A stretch of DNA of 64,000 nt from Craspedostauros australis (Eukaryota; Bacillariophyta; Bacillariophyceae; Mastogloiales; Achnanthaceae), in the NCBI GenBank assembly GCA_026770025.1, contig JAMXDE010000010.1:868001-932000 (forward strand). Reading direction: 5' to 3'. Both the position numbers and the translations under genes were made by a program. The stretch's first letter is position 1; every line of letters starts with the position of its first letter. Shown here piece by piece: positions 1-9,600 of this stretch. The notes below the pieces were generated by a model. It saw only the letters and a list, made by a program, of their open reading frames with translations. It did not search any database and was not told where the DNA came from.

Positions 1-2582
1 CGGACGATGTGGAACCGCAGAGTGTCACAGTTCTCGACTCCAAGCAGCCTTTCACCAAGCTCCGCATAACGCTTCCAACTCCGCAGATTGCCTTGGACTT
101 GATGCTTCGGTACCGCAGCACCGGTCTATCGCCATCCGCCTTGTTCCGATCCATCCCGATACCCGAAGGCTTTGCGTTTGGCAATCAGACGTTCCAAATC
201 ACGCCGGTGACGACGGCGCCGTTACCTGACAAGTGCTGCTGGCCGCGATCCAACCCTCCCAAATTCAGACGCTTGTTGGGTCGACCAGATGACGACAACG
301 TTGCAGCGCTGGAGATGGAACGTTCGCAAACGCGCTTCGTCTTCGTCACGGGTCTGCTTCAAACCAAGGTCGTGCCAGACGATTCACCATGGAAGCAAAC
401 GCACACCGTTATCAATGCCATCCGGCAATGGGCCAACACCTACGATTCATCGGGACTGGGGGTGGAAGTCTTCGTGACGCCCAAGAAGATGAAACAGTCC
501 TGTCATCTGGGCATGCGCTCGTCGGAGGACGCGAAGCGGATGGTGGAATCATGCCAAGGCATCCGTGTGGATTGGAACGTCCAGGAGCATGCCAGCGGCA
601 ATCTCTTCTTGGACTACGCCGCCGTCACACAACGTTCGTTGATGAAATCACAGGCACGCCAGTTAGGTGCAGATGGCAACGATGTGCGTGGCGAGCCGTC
701 ACGGCCCGAATGCACGTCCACAACGAGTGGCGTTCACGTGCCAGGTTTGGTGGTGATCGATGATTACGTGTCGGTCGAAGAGGAAGCAGCCTTGATGGCC
801 GTCCTGACAGGTCCACAAGCACCCTGGGCACCGGATCAGATCAACAAGAGCAACACCGGCTCGGTCAAGCGCAAGGTGCAGCATTATGGATACGTCTTTG
901 ATTATGAGACGGCCGATGTGCTGCGAGATCGGTCTGCGAAGGGTGCCGATTGTCCTGCGATGCCGTCGGTTCGTTCTCCTGCGCGCGCAAAAGAGGCAGG
1001 AGATGTAGACGAAAACGCTCAGACTAGTAACGGCACTGGTGATCAGCACGGATTAAGCCTGGAACAGCTGTCACAATCCTACGCCAAGGAGGGATACGGC
1101 TGGGATGTGCTGGGTTGCGTGGTGCAGAAGACTCGACGGTATCCATTCCATCCAAGGCAGGCTTCAGCTTCTGATCCCGAAAGCGAACCCACCACCACCA
1201 CAGATGCGCAAGATGTCCAGCGGTATCCGAATATCAACCAACTCACTGTCAACCACTACAAATCTGGGGAGGGTATTGGATCGCACGTTGACACGCCGCC
1301 AGCATTTGCGGATGGATTGATCAGCATCTCATTGAACGGCGGCATCGTCATGGAATTCCGCAGGGTCGGCGCCGACGTGAAGAAGCTGGTCCATTTGCCA
1401 GCCAGATCGCTGGTGCTGATGTCCGGTCCCGCCCGGTACGAATGGGAGCACATGATCGTCACGAGACGGACGGACACGGTGGATGGCAATGTCATCCCGC
1501 GCAAGCTGCGCGTGAGCCTCACGTTGCGAACAGCCATCTCATTGCAAGGTCAACCAATGCCACTTGTCGAAAGAGACTTCACAACGCCGCCTGTCTGGGG
1601 CAGTGGCAGTGTCAACGGCAGTCGCAGCGACGGTAGGAAGGATGGCGGGACGTCGACCGAGGGCGCAGCCAACGCTCTGGTCACACCATCCACGGAACGA
1701 GATCACGTGCATGCCGTGTACGACGCGATCGCAACGCAGTGGCACCACACGAGAGGTAAACGCGGGGTGCTGTGGCCAGGCGCGACGCAGTTTCTGAAAA
1801 GGCTCCCAAAGGGATCGGTCGTTGCAGATGTTGGATGCGGCGATGGCAAGTACTTCCCGGCCGTTTGGAACGCTGGGTCCTTCGTGATCGGATCTGACAT
1901 CAGCCGACCGCTGCTGGTGGAAGCGATGAATGCGCCGATGGCGCAGCAGGATGTGACCGAAAATCGACGCGTCCCGCAGCAGTACCAGCAGCTGCAGCGA
2001 CGACCGGCCGTGGCTGTGGCAGATTGCATGTCGGTTCCCATCCGCAGCAAGAGCGTGGATGCCGCGATCTGCATCGCAGTCATGCACCATCTCAGCACGG
2101 AGGCCAGGCGCATCCGATGCATCGAGGAGCTGACGAGGATCGTGCGTCCCAACGGACTGATCAACATCCAGGCATGGGCGATGGAGCAGGCAACCTCTAG
2201 CCGACGCAAGTTTGCTGCGCCCGACGTCTTCGTTCCGTTCAACGCGCAACCGAAGTACTTGGACAGGGTGGAGAAGTCCACCAAACCCAAGGACCAGCCA
2301 AAGTCCACATCCCAACCGAATGCTCCATCATCTGCAACAATGCCACAGGGCGAGAATAACGATGCGCACATATCAACAAGGAAGAGCGTGGCGCAGTCCT
2401 ACTCTGAGGCATACACCAACGCGGATTACGACGAGAACAAGGGTCTGGTGGTGTTCCAACGGTACTGCCACATGTACCGCACCGGCGAATTGGAGCAACT
2501 GGTCGCCAAGGTGCCGGGCGTGCGGTTGCTGGAGAGTGGGTACGAAACTGGCAACCACTTCGTCATCCTGGAGGTGATCTGA
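1..2582 (+). CDS. ALKBH8: ALKBH8-like tRNA wobble-uridine hydroxylase/methyltransferase, 5' partial
   Basis: The frame is open to the left window edge (the codons before position 9 are sense and position 9 is GTG, not ATG), so the start lies outside. The order is an N-terminal region of about 200 residues in the place where ALKBH8 has its RRM, an AlkB 2-oxoglutarate/Fe(II) oxygenase domain from about residue 245, and a Trm9-like SAM methyltransferase from about residue 560. Visible oxygenase residues are HVD (about residue 424), the distal His in EWEHMIV, and the C-terminal arginines in PRKLRVSLTLR. The methyltransferase has VADVGCGDGKY (motif I) and GSDIS. In known ALKBH8 proteins the methyltransferase makes mcm5U at tRNA position 34 and the oxygenase hydroxylates it. 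Both modules look intact. An insertion of about 90 residues splits the oxygenase domain. The family call is secure; the exact product is inferred. Confidence 0.85.
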   Translation, partial: DDVEPQSVTVLDSKQPFTKLRITLPTPQIALDLMLRYRSTGLSPSALFRSIPIPEGFAFGNQTFQITPVTTAPLPDKCCWPRSNPPKFRRLLGRPDDDNVAALEMERSQTRFVFVTGLLQTKVVPDDSPWKQTHTVINAIRQWANTYDSSGLGVEVFVTPKKMKQSCHLGMRSSEDAKRMVESCQGIRVDWNVQEHASGNLFLDYAAVTQRSLMKSQARQLGADGNDVRGEPSRPECTSTTSGVHVPGLVVIDDYVSVEEEAALMAVLTGPQAPWAPDQINKSNTGSVKRKVQHYGYVFDYETADVLRDRSAKGADCPAMPSVRSPARAKEAGDVDENAQTSNGTGDQHGLSLEQLSQSYAKEGYGWDVLGCVVQKTRRYPFHPRQASASDPESEPTTTTDAQDVQRYPNINQLTVNHYKSGEGIGSHVDTPPAFADGLISISLNGGIVMEFRRVGADVKKLVHLPARSLVLMSGPARYEWEHMIVTRRTDTVDGNVIPRKLRVSLTLRTAISLQGQPMPLVERDFTTPPVWGSGSVNGSRSDGRKDGGTSTEGAANALVTPSTERDHVHAVYDAIATQWHHTRGKRGVLWPGATQFLKRLPKGSVVADVGCGDGKYFPAVWNAGSFVIGSDISRPLLVEAMNAPMAQQDVTENRRVPQQYQQLQRRPAVAVADCMSVPIRSKSVDAAICIAVMHHLSTEARRIRCIEELTRIVRPNGLINIQAWAMEQATSSRRKFAAPDVFVPFNAQPKYLDRVEKSTKPKDQPKSTSQPNAPSSATMPQGENNDAHISTRKSVAQSYSEAYTNADYDENKGLVVFQRYCHMYRTGELEQLVAKVPGVRLLESGYETGNHFVILEVI

Positions 2583-2720
2583 GGCATGACATTGGTCTGG
2601 TTTGGGGTTGGGTTGAGTTGGGTAGTCGCTGCGAATGTACGTAGACATAATGTGCGTCACAGAGGACCTCATTTCAGCCCTTCAGCGTAAATGTTGCGTT
2701 GATAGTTGTGAAGCTGCATC

Positions 2721-5700
2721 ATGGTTTGTTGTCATCTGGAGTTGAGAGTGCGCTCCTCTACTCTACGACCTGCTCTACACTTGTTTGCCTATCGCCGCTA
2801 TTGGAAATTGCGCTTATTGGTCCAACCACCGCAACCCCCAAAAGATCCGAGGCGAAGGCAAAAGCGGGGCATGATGCAACGAAAGGGGTCATTGGTGATC
2901 CACGGGATCCGCCAGCTTCGTCAAAGCCGATTGGAAGTGAAATCAGTTTCGCGCACAGTCCCAATCGACACGCAGTGCAGAATCAAATCGAGCAGCAATC
3001 TGTCAGAAGCAGAAGCAGAAGCGATATTAGTCTACGAGGAGTCCAACATGACAGAGGATTCCGTTAGATACCAGATCACCGGCCGGGTGGCGCACTCGCG
3101 GATCGCACCGCTGCTGCCATCGGACTGGATTGACTGCAGCCCCACTGCTGGAGATGCGACGGCTCCAAATTCAGAGCAATCGCTGCAAGAGGAGGACGAT
3201 GGTGGTGACCGGCAGAGCATCGACTTCCTGTGGGAGAATGCTCCTCGTCACGAGACGAGAGGATACCGGGACAATGTGAAGGTGTACTCTCACCTTCCCA
3301 ACGGAACTTCCATCTTGGACAGCAAATGGGTGCTGGGCCGTTTGCTGGGTCGCGATGTTTGCGATGGCACTGACGATCCTTGCTTGGCAACTCTGTCCAC
3401 CCACTGCGTGCAGGGACTGGCAGGCTTTCGATCATTCTGCCATGAAGTTGGTCTCGTGCCAATCGACAGCAGCAACCGCAACGCTGGGACTGTCGCTGAC
3501 AACGATGTTGCTGGGGTTGGCGGCACTGAAGCACAAAGGCCAACTCAAGCCAACGACTTTTCTGTTGCAGCTTTTGCAGATTTGTGCGACAAGGAGGACG
3601 CATCTGCGTCTGCGAAAGGCGAGGCATCCCCTCCTCCGGCTCCCACCAATTTCTGGGTGCTCAAGGACTCCAGCAGCAACGGTGCTGGCGGGATTTGGAT
3701 CGTCGGCCCAGAAAACGTCCACAGATTCTTGGATGCATCCACATCGCCACTCTTCGAGACGCATCGGTACGTTCTTCAGGAGTACGTTTGGCCGCCGATT
3801 CTGTATCAACAGAGGAAGTGCCATGTTCGCGTCTATGGACTCGTGACTTCAGATGGCAGGTCATTCTGCCATCAGCGTTGCTTCCTGCATGTCGCCAACG
3901 ACATCTTCCAATACACGTCGCCGACAGTATCATCATCTGCAGCAGCAGCGGCAGCGACAACAGAATCGGTTCGTGCAAGCGGCGATACTGAGTCCATGTC
4001 CCGAGAGTCATCCAAACAGATCTTTCATGATTCCGTGCACATCACCAACTGCTGTGCCAACAGCCACGATCAGCACAAGTTTGCAGGTGAAATCTTGGCG
4101 GACCTGCAATCCGACCAGTGGGGCGTGGATCCAAACGGAGAGACCATCGTCCTGCTCAAGCAGTTCTACCCATCCATCAAGTCCACCCTCAGCGCCCTCA
4201 CCGAGCGCTCATGGCCCTTCTGTGGCAACGGAGGCAGAGCCAACAACGGCTTCGAATACCTGGGAATGGATTTCATCCTTTCCTTCAAACAAGATGAAGA
4301 CGATCCCACCCGAACGCATCCCGTAGCGTACCTTTTGGAGGTCAACGCCCCGCCTTCGCAGGACACAGCGACTGGCTTGCCCCACGCGGAGGACCTGCAC
4401 AACGACGTTCTGAGGGATCTTCTTCATCTCTGGGTGATTCCGAACATCATGCCTGGAATTCCGGAACGACCAGGTGGTTGGATGTGCGTCTACCAACATC
4501 AGGACGAATCGGAAGCGGAACGGCGCCAGCAAAACGAGAACACGAAGACTAGCGACATCGTACCGTCCAAGGCCGTCATCCTCAACAAAATCCGATGGAC
4601 GCTCTATGAAAAGAAGCTGATCAAGTCGGCTGCATCCAAGCGATCTTCCGTTGCCGCAGCGTCTCATTCTGCTATCAAAGGCAACGACAACGACAAACAA
4701 CAGACTGCCCCGGCATCAGCGAAAACGGCAACGGTATCAAAGACAGAATCAACGTCGAACACAACCGGTACGCAGCCCTGTGAGAAGTGCAAGATTGACA
4801 CAGCTGCGCATGATGATACCAACGAGATGGACCAAGACATGAAACACCGTGCGTTCTGCCACAATGTCGCAAGCTACGCTCAATCTCAATCCCCGTTCTT
4901 TGGTTATCATGATCAACATACCACAACCACTGCATCCAATCCATCCAAACCACCCAATCGACAGCCGCTGTTCTTTGAGAGTGCTGGGGGCGCGCAAGTT
5001 CCAGAATCAGTGCGAGCCTCGATGATGAAGGTGCTGCAATTCCGACATCGTGACATTGTTGGCAAGCGCTGCAAGGAGGCTGCGCGTGATACCATCCGGC
5101 GCATGCTTGGTGCCTCCGAGGATCGGTATTCCATCTTTCTAGGACAGAATGCAACGACCCTGCTTTCGCTGTTAGCATTCGCGTACTTGCAATGCGGATT
5201 GTTGACGTGCGCCGATGAGGTCATTATTTGCACGGAAAATCATCTCGCCAACGTCGATCCGTGGCTCAAGGTCTCCGCAATCTCTGGATGTCAAATCAAG
5301 TGGTGGAATCCATTTCGATCGCGCAACAACACCAGCAGCGAAGGTGATACCGATGCAAGAGACAGCCGCGGGGGTAATGGTTCAGATGATCGAAAACGAA
5401 TTTGGTCAAATGACCTCAACGATTTGGTTTCACCCCGGACACGCATCGTCGCCATCTCTCATGCATCCAATTTGTTGGGAGAAGTTCGTGATATTCAACA
5501 GATTCAGGGCATTGTCAGGAAACAATCCGACGGCCGTGCTCACTGTGTCGTCGATGGTGTCGCTGTGGCACCTCACATCTATCCCAACATCGACACCAAC
5601 ACTGTGGACTGGTACGTAATTTCGTGCCACAAACTATTCGGCCCTCACATCGGTGCGCTGGCAGGATCCAACAACGTTGTGCAATCCATGTCCGAGGACC

Positions 5701-6452
5701 CAACCGCTGTGTTCAAGTCGCTGGAACTCGGCACCATCAGCTACGAAGCATGCGCGGGCATTGTGGGTTTGGGTCAGTACTTCAGCAACCTGGTGGATCG
5801 CTGTTGCGAGGGCAGTCGGGTGCCACTGATGGACAAAACTCAGCTGCACGGATATGATCAAGAACCGGGACAGCAGGGAGCGCTCGGAGACAGCGTCGGT
5901 GGGAAACACCGTATTGTCTCCGTGAGTTCCATCTTGTCCTCGCAGGGTTTTCCACATACTCAACAACAGACGCACTCCGAACCAACGCAAGAACAGGGGA
6001 AGCAACAGCATCCTGAGCAAGCAGATCCATTTCGCGTTGTTCCGAAAGCACACATCGTGGATGCGTATCGACATGTTTTGGAAACTGTCGAGCCAATACT
6101 GTATCAGCACCTCGTGGCGATGTTGCAAAAGTCCACAGACAAGATCCGGCTGTTGCAATCTTCGTCGTCGTCATCCTCGTTGCACGTCACCTGCAATATT
6201 CCATCCACGCATCAACGACTTCCGATCGTGGCATTCGTCCATCGGACGCTGGCTCCGGCCGAGATTGTGCAATTCTGCCAATCGAATGACATCCTTTGCC
6301 GTGCCAGTACGTTCCTTGCCACGCAGTGGATGTCGGATGACTTTGAGTTCGATTGCAACGAGGGAGTCGTGCGGTTCTCCATGGCACATTACAACGGAAT
6401 CAATGAAATCGAGCGTGCCGTGACTGTCCTTGGTACGATGGAAGGTTGGTGA
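2721..6452 (+). CDS. Fusion of tubulin-tyrosine-ligase-like domain and class V aminotransferase (cysteine-desulfurase-like)
   Basis: One uninterrupted frame of 1,243 codons. The N-terminal half (about residues 300-560) is a TTL-type ATP-grasp: WVLKDSSSNGAGG for ATP binding, KCHVRVYGLVT (compare KFDxRxYVLVT of TTL enzymes), and LLEVNAPPSQD with the metal-binding Glu and Asn. After a Ser/Lys-rich linker, residues about 748-1243 form a PLP fold-type I class V domain: FFESAGGAQVP, QNATTLLSLL, ENHLANVDPW, VVDGVAVAPH and SCHKLFGPHIGAL, whose Lys (about residue 968) should bind PLP. These signatures match the VC1184-type cysteine-desulfurase-like family. The first 109 residues are basic and unlike the rest, so translation may begin at the ATG at 3048 (MTEDSVRYQ) instead. 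The next gene lies tail to tail. What two such activities do in one chain is unknown. Confidence 0.8.
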   Translation: MVCCHLELRVRSSTLRPALHLFAYRRYWKLRLLVQPPQPPKDPRRRQKRGMMQRKGSLVIHGIRQLRQSRLEVKSVSRTVPIDTQCRIKSSSNLSEAEAEAILVYEESNMTEDSVRYQITGRVAHSRIAPLLPSDWIDCSPTAGDATAPNSEQSLQEEDDGGDRQSIDFLWENAPRHETRGYRDNVKVYSHLPNGTSILDSKWVLGRLLGRDVCDGTDDPCLATLSTHCVQGLAGFRSFCHEVGLVPIDSSNRNAGTVADNDVAGVGGTEAQRPTQANDFSVAAFADLCDKEDASASAKGEASPPPAPTNFWVLKDSSSNGAGGIWIVGPENVHRFLDASTSPLFETHRYVLQEYVWPPILYQQRKCHVRVYGLVTSDGRSFCHQRCFLHVANDIFQYTSPTVSSSAAAAAATTESVRASGDTESMSRESSKQIFHDSVHITNCCANSHDQHKFAGEILADLQSDQWGVDPNGETIVLLKQFYPSIKSTLSALTERSWPFCGNGGRANNGFEYLGMDFILSFKQDEDDPTRTHPVAYLLEVNAPPSQDTATGLPHAEDLHNDVLRDLLHLWVIPNIMPGIPERPGGWMCVYQHQDESEAERRQQNENTKTSDIVPSKAVILNKIRWTLYEKKLIKSAASKRSSVAAASHSAIKGNDNDKQQTAPASAKTATVSKTESTSNTTGTQPCEKCKIDTAAHDDTNEMDQDMKHRAFCHNVASYAQSQSPFFGYHDQHTTTTASNPSKPPNRQPLFFESAGGAQVPESVRASMMKVLQFRHRDIVGKRCKEAARDTIRRMLGASEDRYSIFLGQNATTLLSLLAFAYLQCGLLTCADEVIICTENHLANVDPWLKVSAISGCQIKWWNPFRSRNNTSSEGDTDARDSRGGNGSDDRKRIWSNDLNDLVSPRTRIVAISHASNLLGEVRDIQQIQGIVRKQSDGRAHCVVDGVAVAPHIYPNIDTNTVDWYVISCHKLFGPHIGALAGSNNVVQSMSEDPTAVFKSLELGTISYEACAGIVGLGQYFSNLVDRCCEGSRVPLMDKTQLHGYDQEPGQQGALGDSVGGKHRIVSVSSILSSQGFPHTQQQTHSEPTQEQGKQQHPEQADPFRVVPKAHIVDAYRHVLETVEPILYQHLVAMLQKSTDKIRLLQSSSSSSSLHVTCNIPSTHQRLPIVAFVHRTLAPAEIVQFCQSNDILCRASTFLATQWMSDDFEFDCNEGVVRFSMAHYNGINEIERAVTVLGTMEGW

Positions 6453-6676
6453 CGTACCTATGGTAGTCGTAACGGCAGACTGACAAAAGTCAGTGCTTGC
6501 TCGGAGTACAGTATTCCACAGTACGAGTATTGTTTTGCTTGTGCACAACATGGCAGCTGTCATCGCGTGCATACTATTAAAACGAGGTACCAAAGGACAC
6601 TCTGGAAGGGACGGACGCATTCTTGTCATTACACTACTTTGTATCATGTGGAGCACCTCCAATTACACGAGCTTGA

Positions 6677-9600
6677 TCATACTCTGTCAAAGACCCAAGT
6701 GGTGTACCCAGGTCTCTGGTTGTAGTCGGTGCCGCTCTTCTTGCCACCACAGGCCTGTTTGATGATGGATTTGAGGCGCTTCCATGCTGACTTGTTGTCC
6801 TGCTGCGCGATGTTCACAGCCTGCTGGATGAAGTTCTGCCGCGCTCCGTCGCTCATCGTATCGAAGTAGCGGCCCGCCAGCAACGACGGGCGGGCGTGGG
6901 CGGCATCCACACGGAATTGCACCCTCATGGACATGTCGTAAATCGTGCCGAAGGTTGCCGTGTCCCGGGCCAACGCCTGAAAGAAGGCGGCGTACACGAA
7001 TGGAATGTACTCGACAGCCCAAGGCGGGAGCCCGCCCTGTGCTGCCCGAAACAAGGCGCCACCGATGATCGCAAGGCCCTGCATTCTTGGATCTTGTTGG
7101 GCGCCGTCGCCTTCCATTGGTTGGATGGGCACCTTTTCCATCATTGCGAGAGCAACGTGCTCCATCATGCCACCGTTGCCGCTGATCAAGAAGAAGTTAT
7201 CGAGGAATTCCATCAATGCCAAGGTCTGTGGACCATCCATGCTCATGCCAGGGTCGTTCTGGCGGTCCTTCTGCAGCTTCCCCAAAGATGGGTAGAGCAG
7301 GAGGCAGACACAAGATACCAGCGAATTGACGAGCAGGCCTTGGATACTGTCCATGTTCACATCCCAATGCAGCTCACGCACCGCAGCGCAGATGCGGGTC
7401 ATAATTGTGATCCATGTCTCCAGAATATGCGGCCGCGGATCTTCAAAAGATCCTTTGGCAGTGGGACTTGGACATGGCGACAGCACCACCGATAGGACAG
7501 CCTCCTGAACTTGCGTTAGGAGATGGAATGTGGTGGATGTTGCGGATTGAGGGCTCCTCGTCCTCGCCGCGCGGTCAATGATTTCGTACGAAGCACGAAG
7601 CAAGAGCCCGGAAGGTATGGATTCGCCGGACACAACCTCTTCATGGAACAGTATGCTTGAAGATGCCGGTCCCTGTCCGCACTGGAAGGTGATTGCGTAG
7701 CATTCTGCCTGGATCAAGCTGACGGTGGACTGGGCGAATGCAGCCGGAATCGCGGTATCCTGCAGGCATTGCACCAGCGTGAATGAAGCTGCACGTACTC
7801 GGTTCCACTGTTGCAGCTCCTCAAGGGAGAGCTGACGAGCATTGCCAACAAGGCTCTTGAAACCCAGTTGGACTGCGTTGTGCAGCACTTCCAAGCAGCG
7901 ATGCGGCAGCTCATTCTGAGGTGCCTGCAGTTGAAACACGTCGCGGAGCTTCGCTGGTGTGAACGAAGCGAGGTCAAGTGCGCACTCTGCAATGTCGCAC
8001 AGCTGAACAATCGTGAAGTCGTTCTGTTCGTTGTGACAAGCTGCAATCGATGTCAGGCATTCGTTCAGGATGCTATCTGTGACGCCGACCAAGGGCTGTG
8101 CGTTGCCATGCTGGCGGGCCAGTTCCATGTCGCAGATGACGCCCAACAAGATGCGCCTTGATTTGGGGAACACGCCCCGTCCATGAAACACGCCATAACC
8201 GCGGTTCTTCTCGACCTGCTTCAAGTCGACATACAGCCGAGACAGCTCGTGGACGAAGTTGCCGTCGCTGAGCCTTGACATGAATTGCAGCAGCGCCTTG
8301 CTTTCCTTGACGAAACGCATCAGCACCAAGCAGCCCACATGATCCTCGCCTCCTGGGCTGCGCATGGCTCCTCTGATGTCGTATCGCGTGCTGGAAAGGG
8401 TTGACGGAGCAACCAGCTCGGGTAATTTGGAAAGCGAGACTGCTGCTGCGCGGACTACAATTTGTACGGTGTTGGCGATGCTGTCGTTGCCATCCGTCGA
8501 TGTGACGAGGTTGTGAAGCATTGGGGTCATGGATCCCATCGCTAGGTTGTACAGGCGGCTGGTCGGGAGCACGGCTTGCATTGGTGCATTAGCAGCGAAC
8601 AGGGACAGCAACCGTTGACCGATGGTAGCCGCAATGCTCAGCGCCGTTTGGATGATGTGCTGTACCTGGCCGTTAAATTCGCTCCCAAACACCAGAGACA
8701 GCTGCTGCTGCTGCTGACCTGTCATGACCATCTTCGTGAGCTGATTCAATGGCTTGGCCAATGCGGAGAAGGCATGCAATGCAGGTTCGTCGATCGCGTC
8801 ATGCTGAGCATTCAAAATTGCAACAGAGCACACTTGCATGATCTGCGATATGATGGCCAGAGCAACGTTTGCTCGCAGAACGATGCTCTCTGTCTCATCG
8901 CCGCTGTTGCTGATGTTGTTCATGCCTGGCGGTAGCGCAATGACGGCCCGCAGAACGTCGCGGACTTCGTTGCGTTCTATTTCCAGCGAATCTTCGTTGT
9001 CAATCGTGAGATCATCGAAGTAGCGCGGCGGATACGCGCATTTGCGCGCCAAAGTCATCGTTAACGTGGAGAAGCATTTGCATAGTGCGTCCATGAACTC
9101 TGGACGCAGCAATTGCGGGGAACTGCCTGGTTTGGACAATTGTTCAACGACGGCGGCATGCAAGGAGTAGAGGATCTCCATGGCAAAGGCGCGCACGCTG
9201 CGACAGTTGGAATTGCAAATGGAGCCAACTGCGGATGCGACGGCATCGAACAGCGGTTGTGCGCTGTGTGGTGGGTTCGGCTCTGCCAAACGCCGAAACA
9301 ATGCCGGGAGCGCAGCGTTGGCGGCTGCTGCCATGCATCCGACGGGGCTTTCACCGAAGGATTCGCCGTCGTCAGCCACGGATCCAAGTTCGTGTTGGAA
9401 GAGCGCGTTGAGTGGCTCCCAAACTTGCGCCAGCAGCTCGCACGCAGCATCGCAACGATATCGCACTTCAGTTTGCGCCATCGTCATGATGGAATCGGTG
9501 GTGCGCTCCCTAAGAACCGCTTGCTGTCGCTTCTTGGCTCGGCTGGATGTTCGCCTTTTGTTCGGTTGCGACGATGATTCCTGGGACTGGATCAGAGATG

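Noticed and set aside
1539-2371. Antisense frames of 222 and 258 codons under the ALKBH8 methyltransferase region
   Set aside because: They are shadows of the conserved plus-strand methyltransferase domain.
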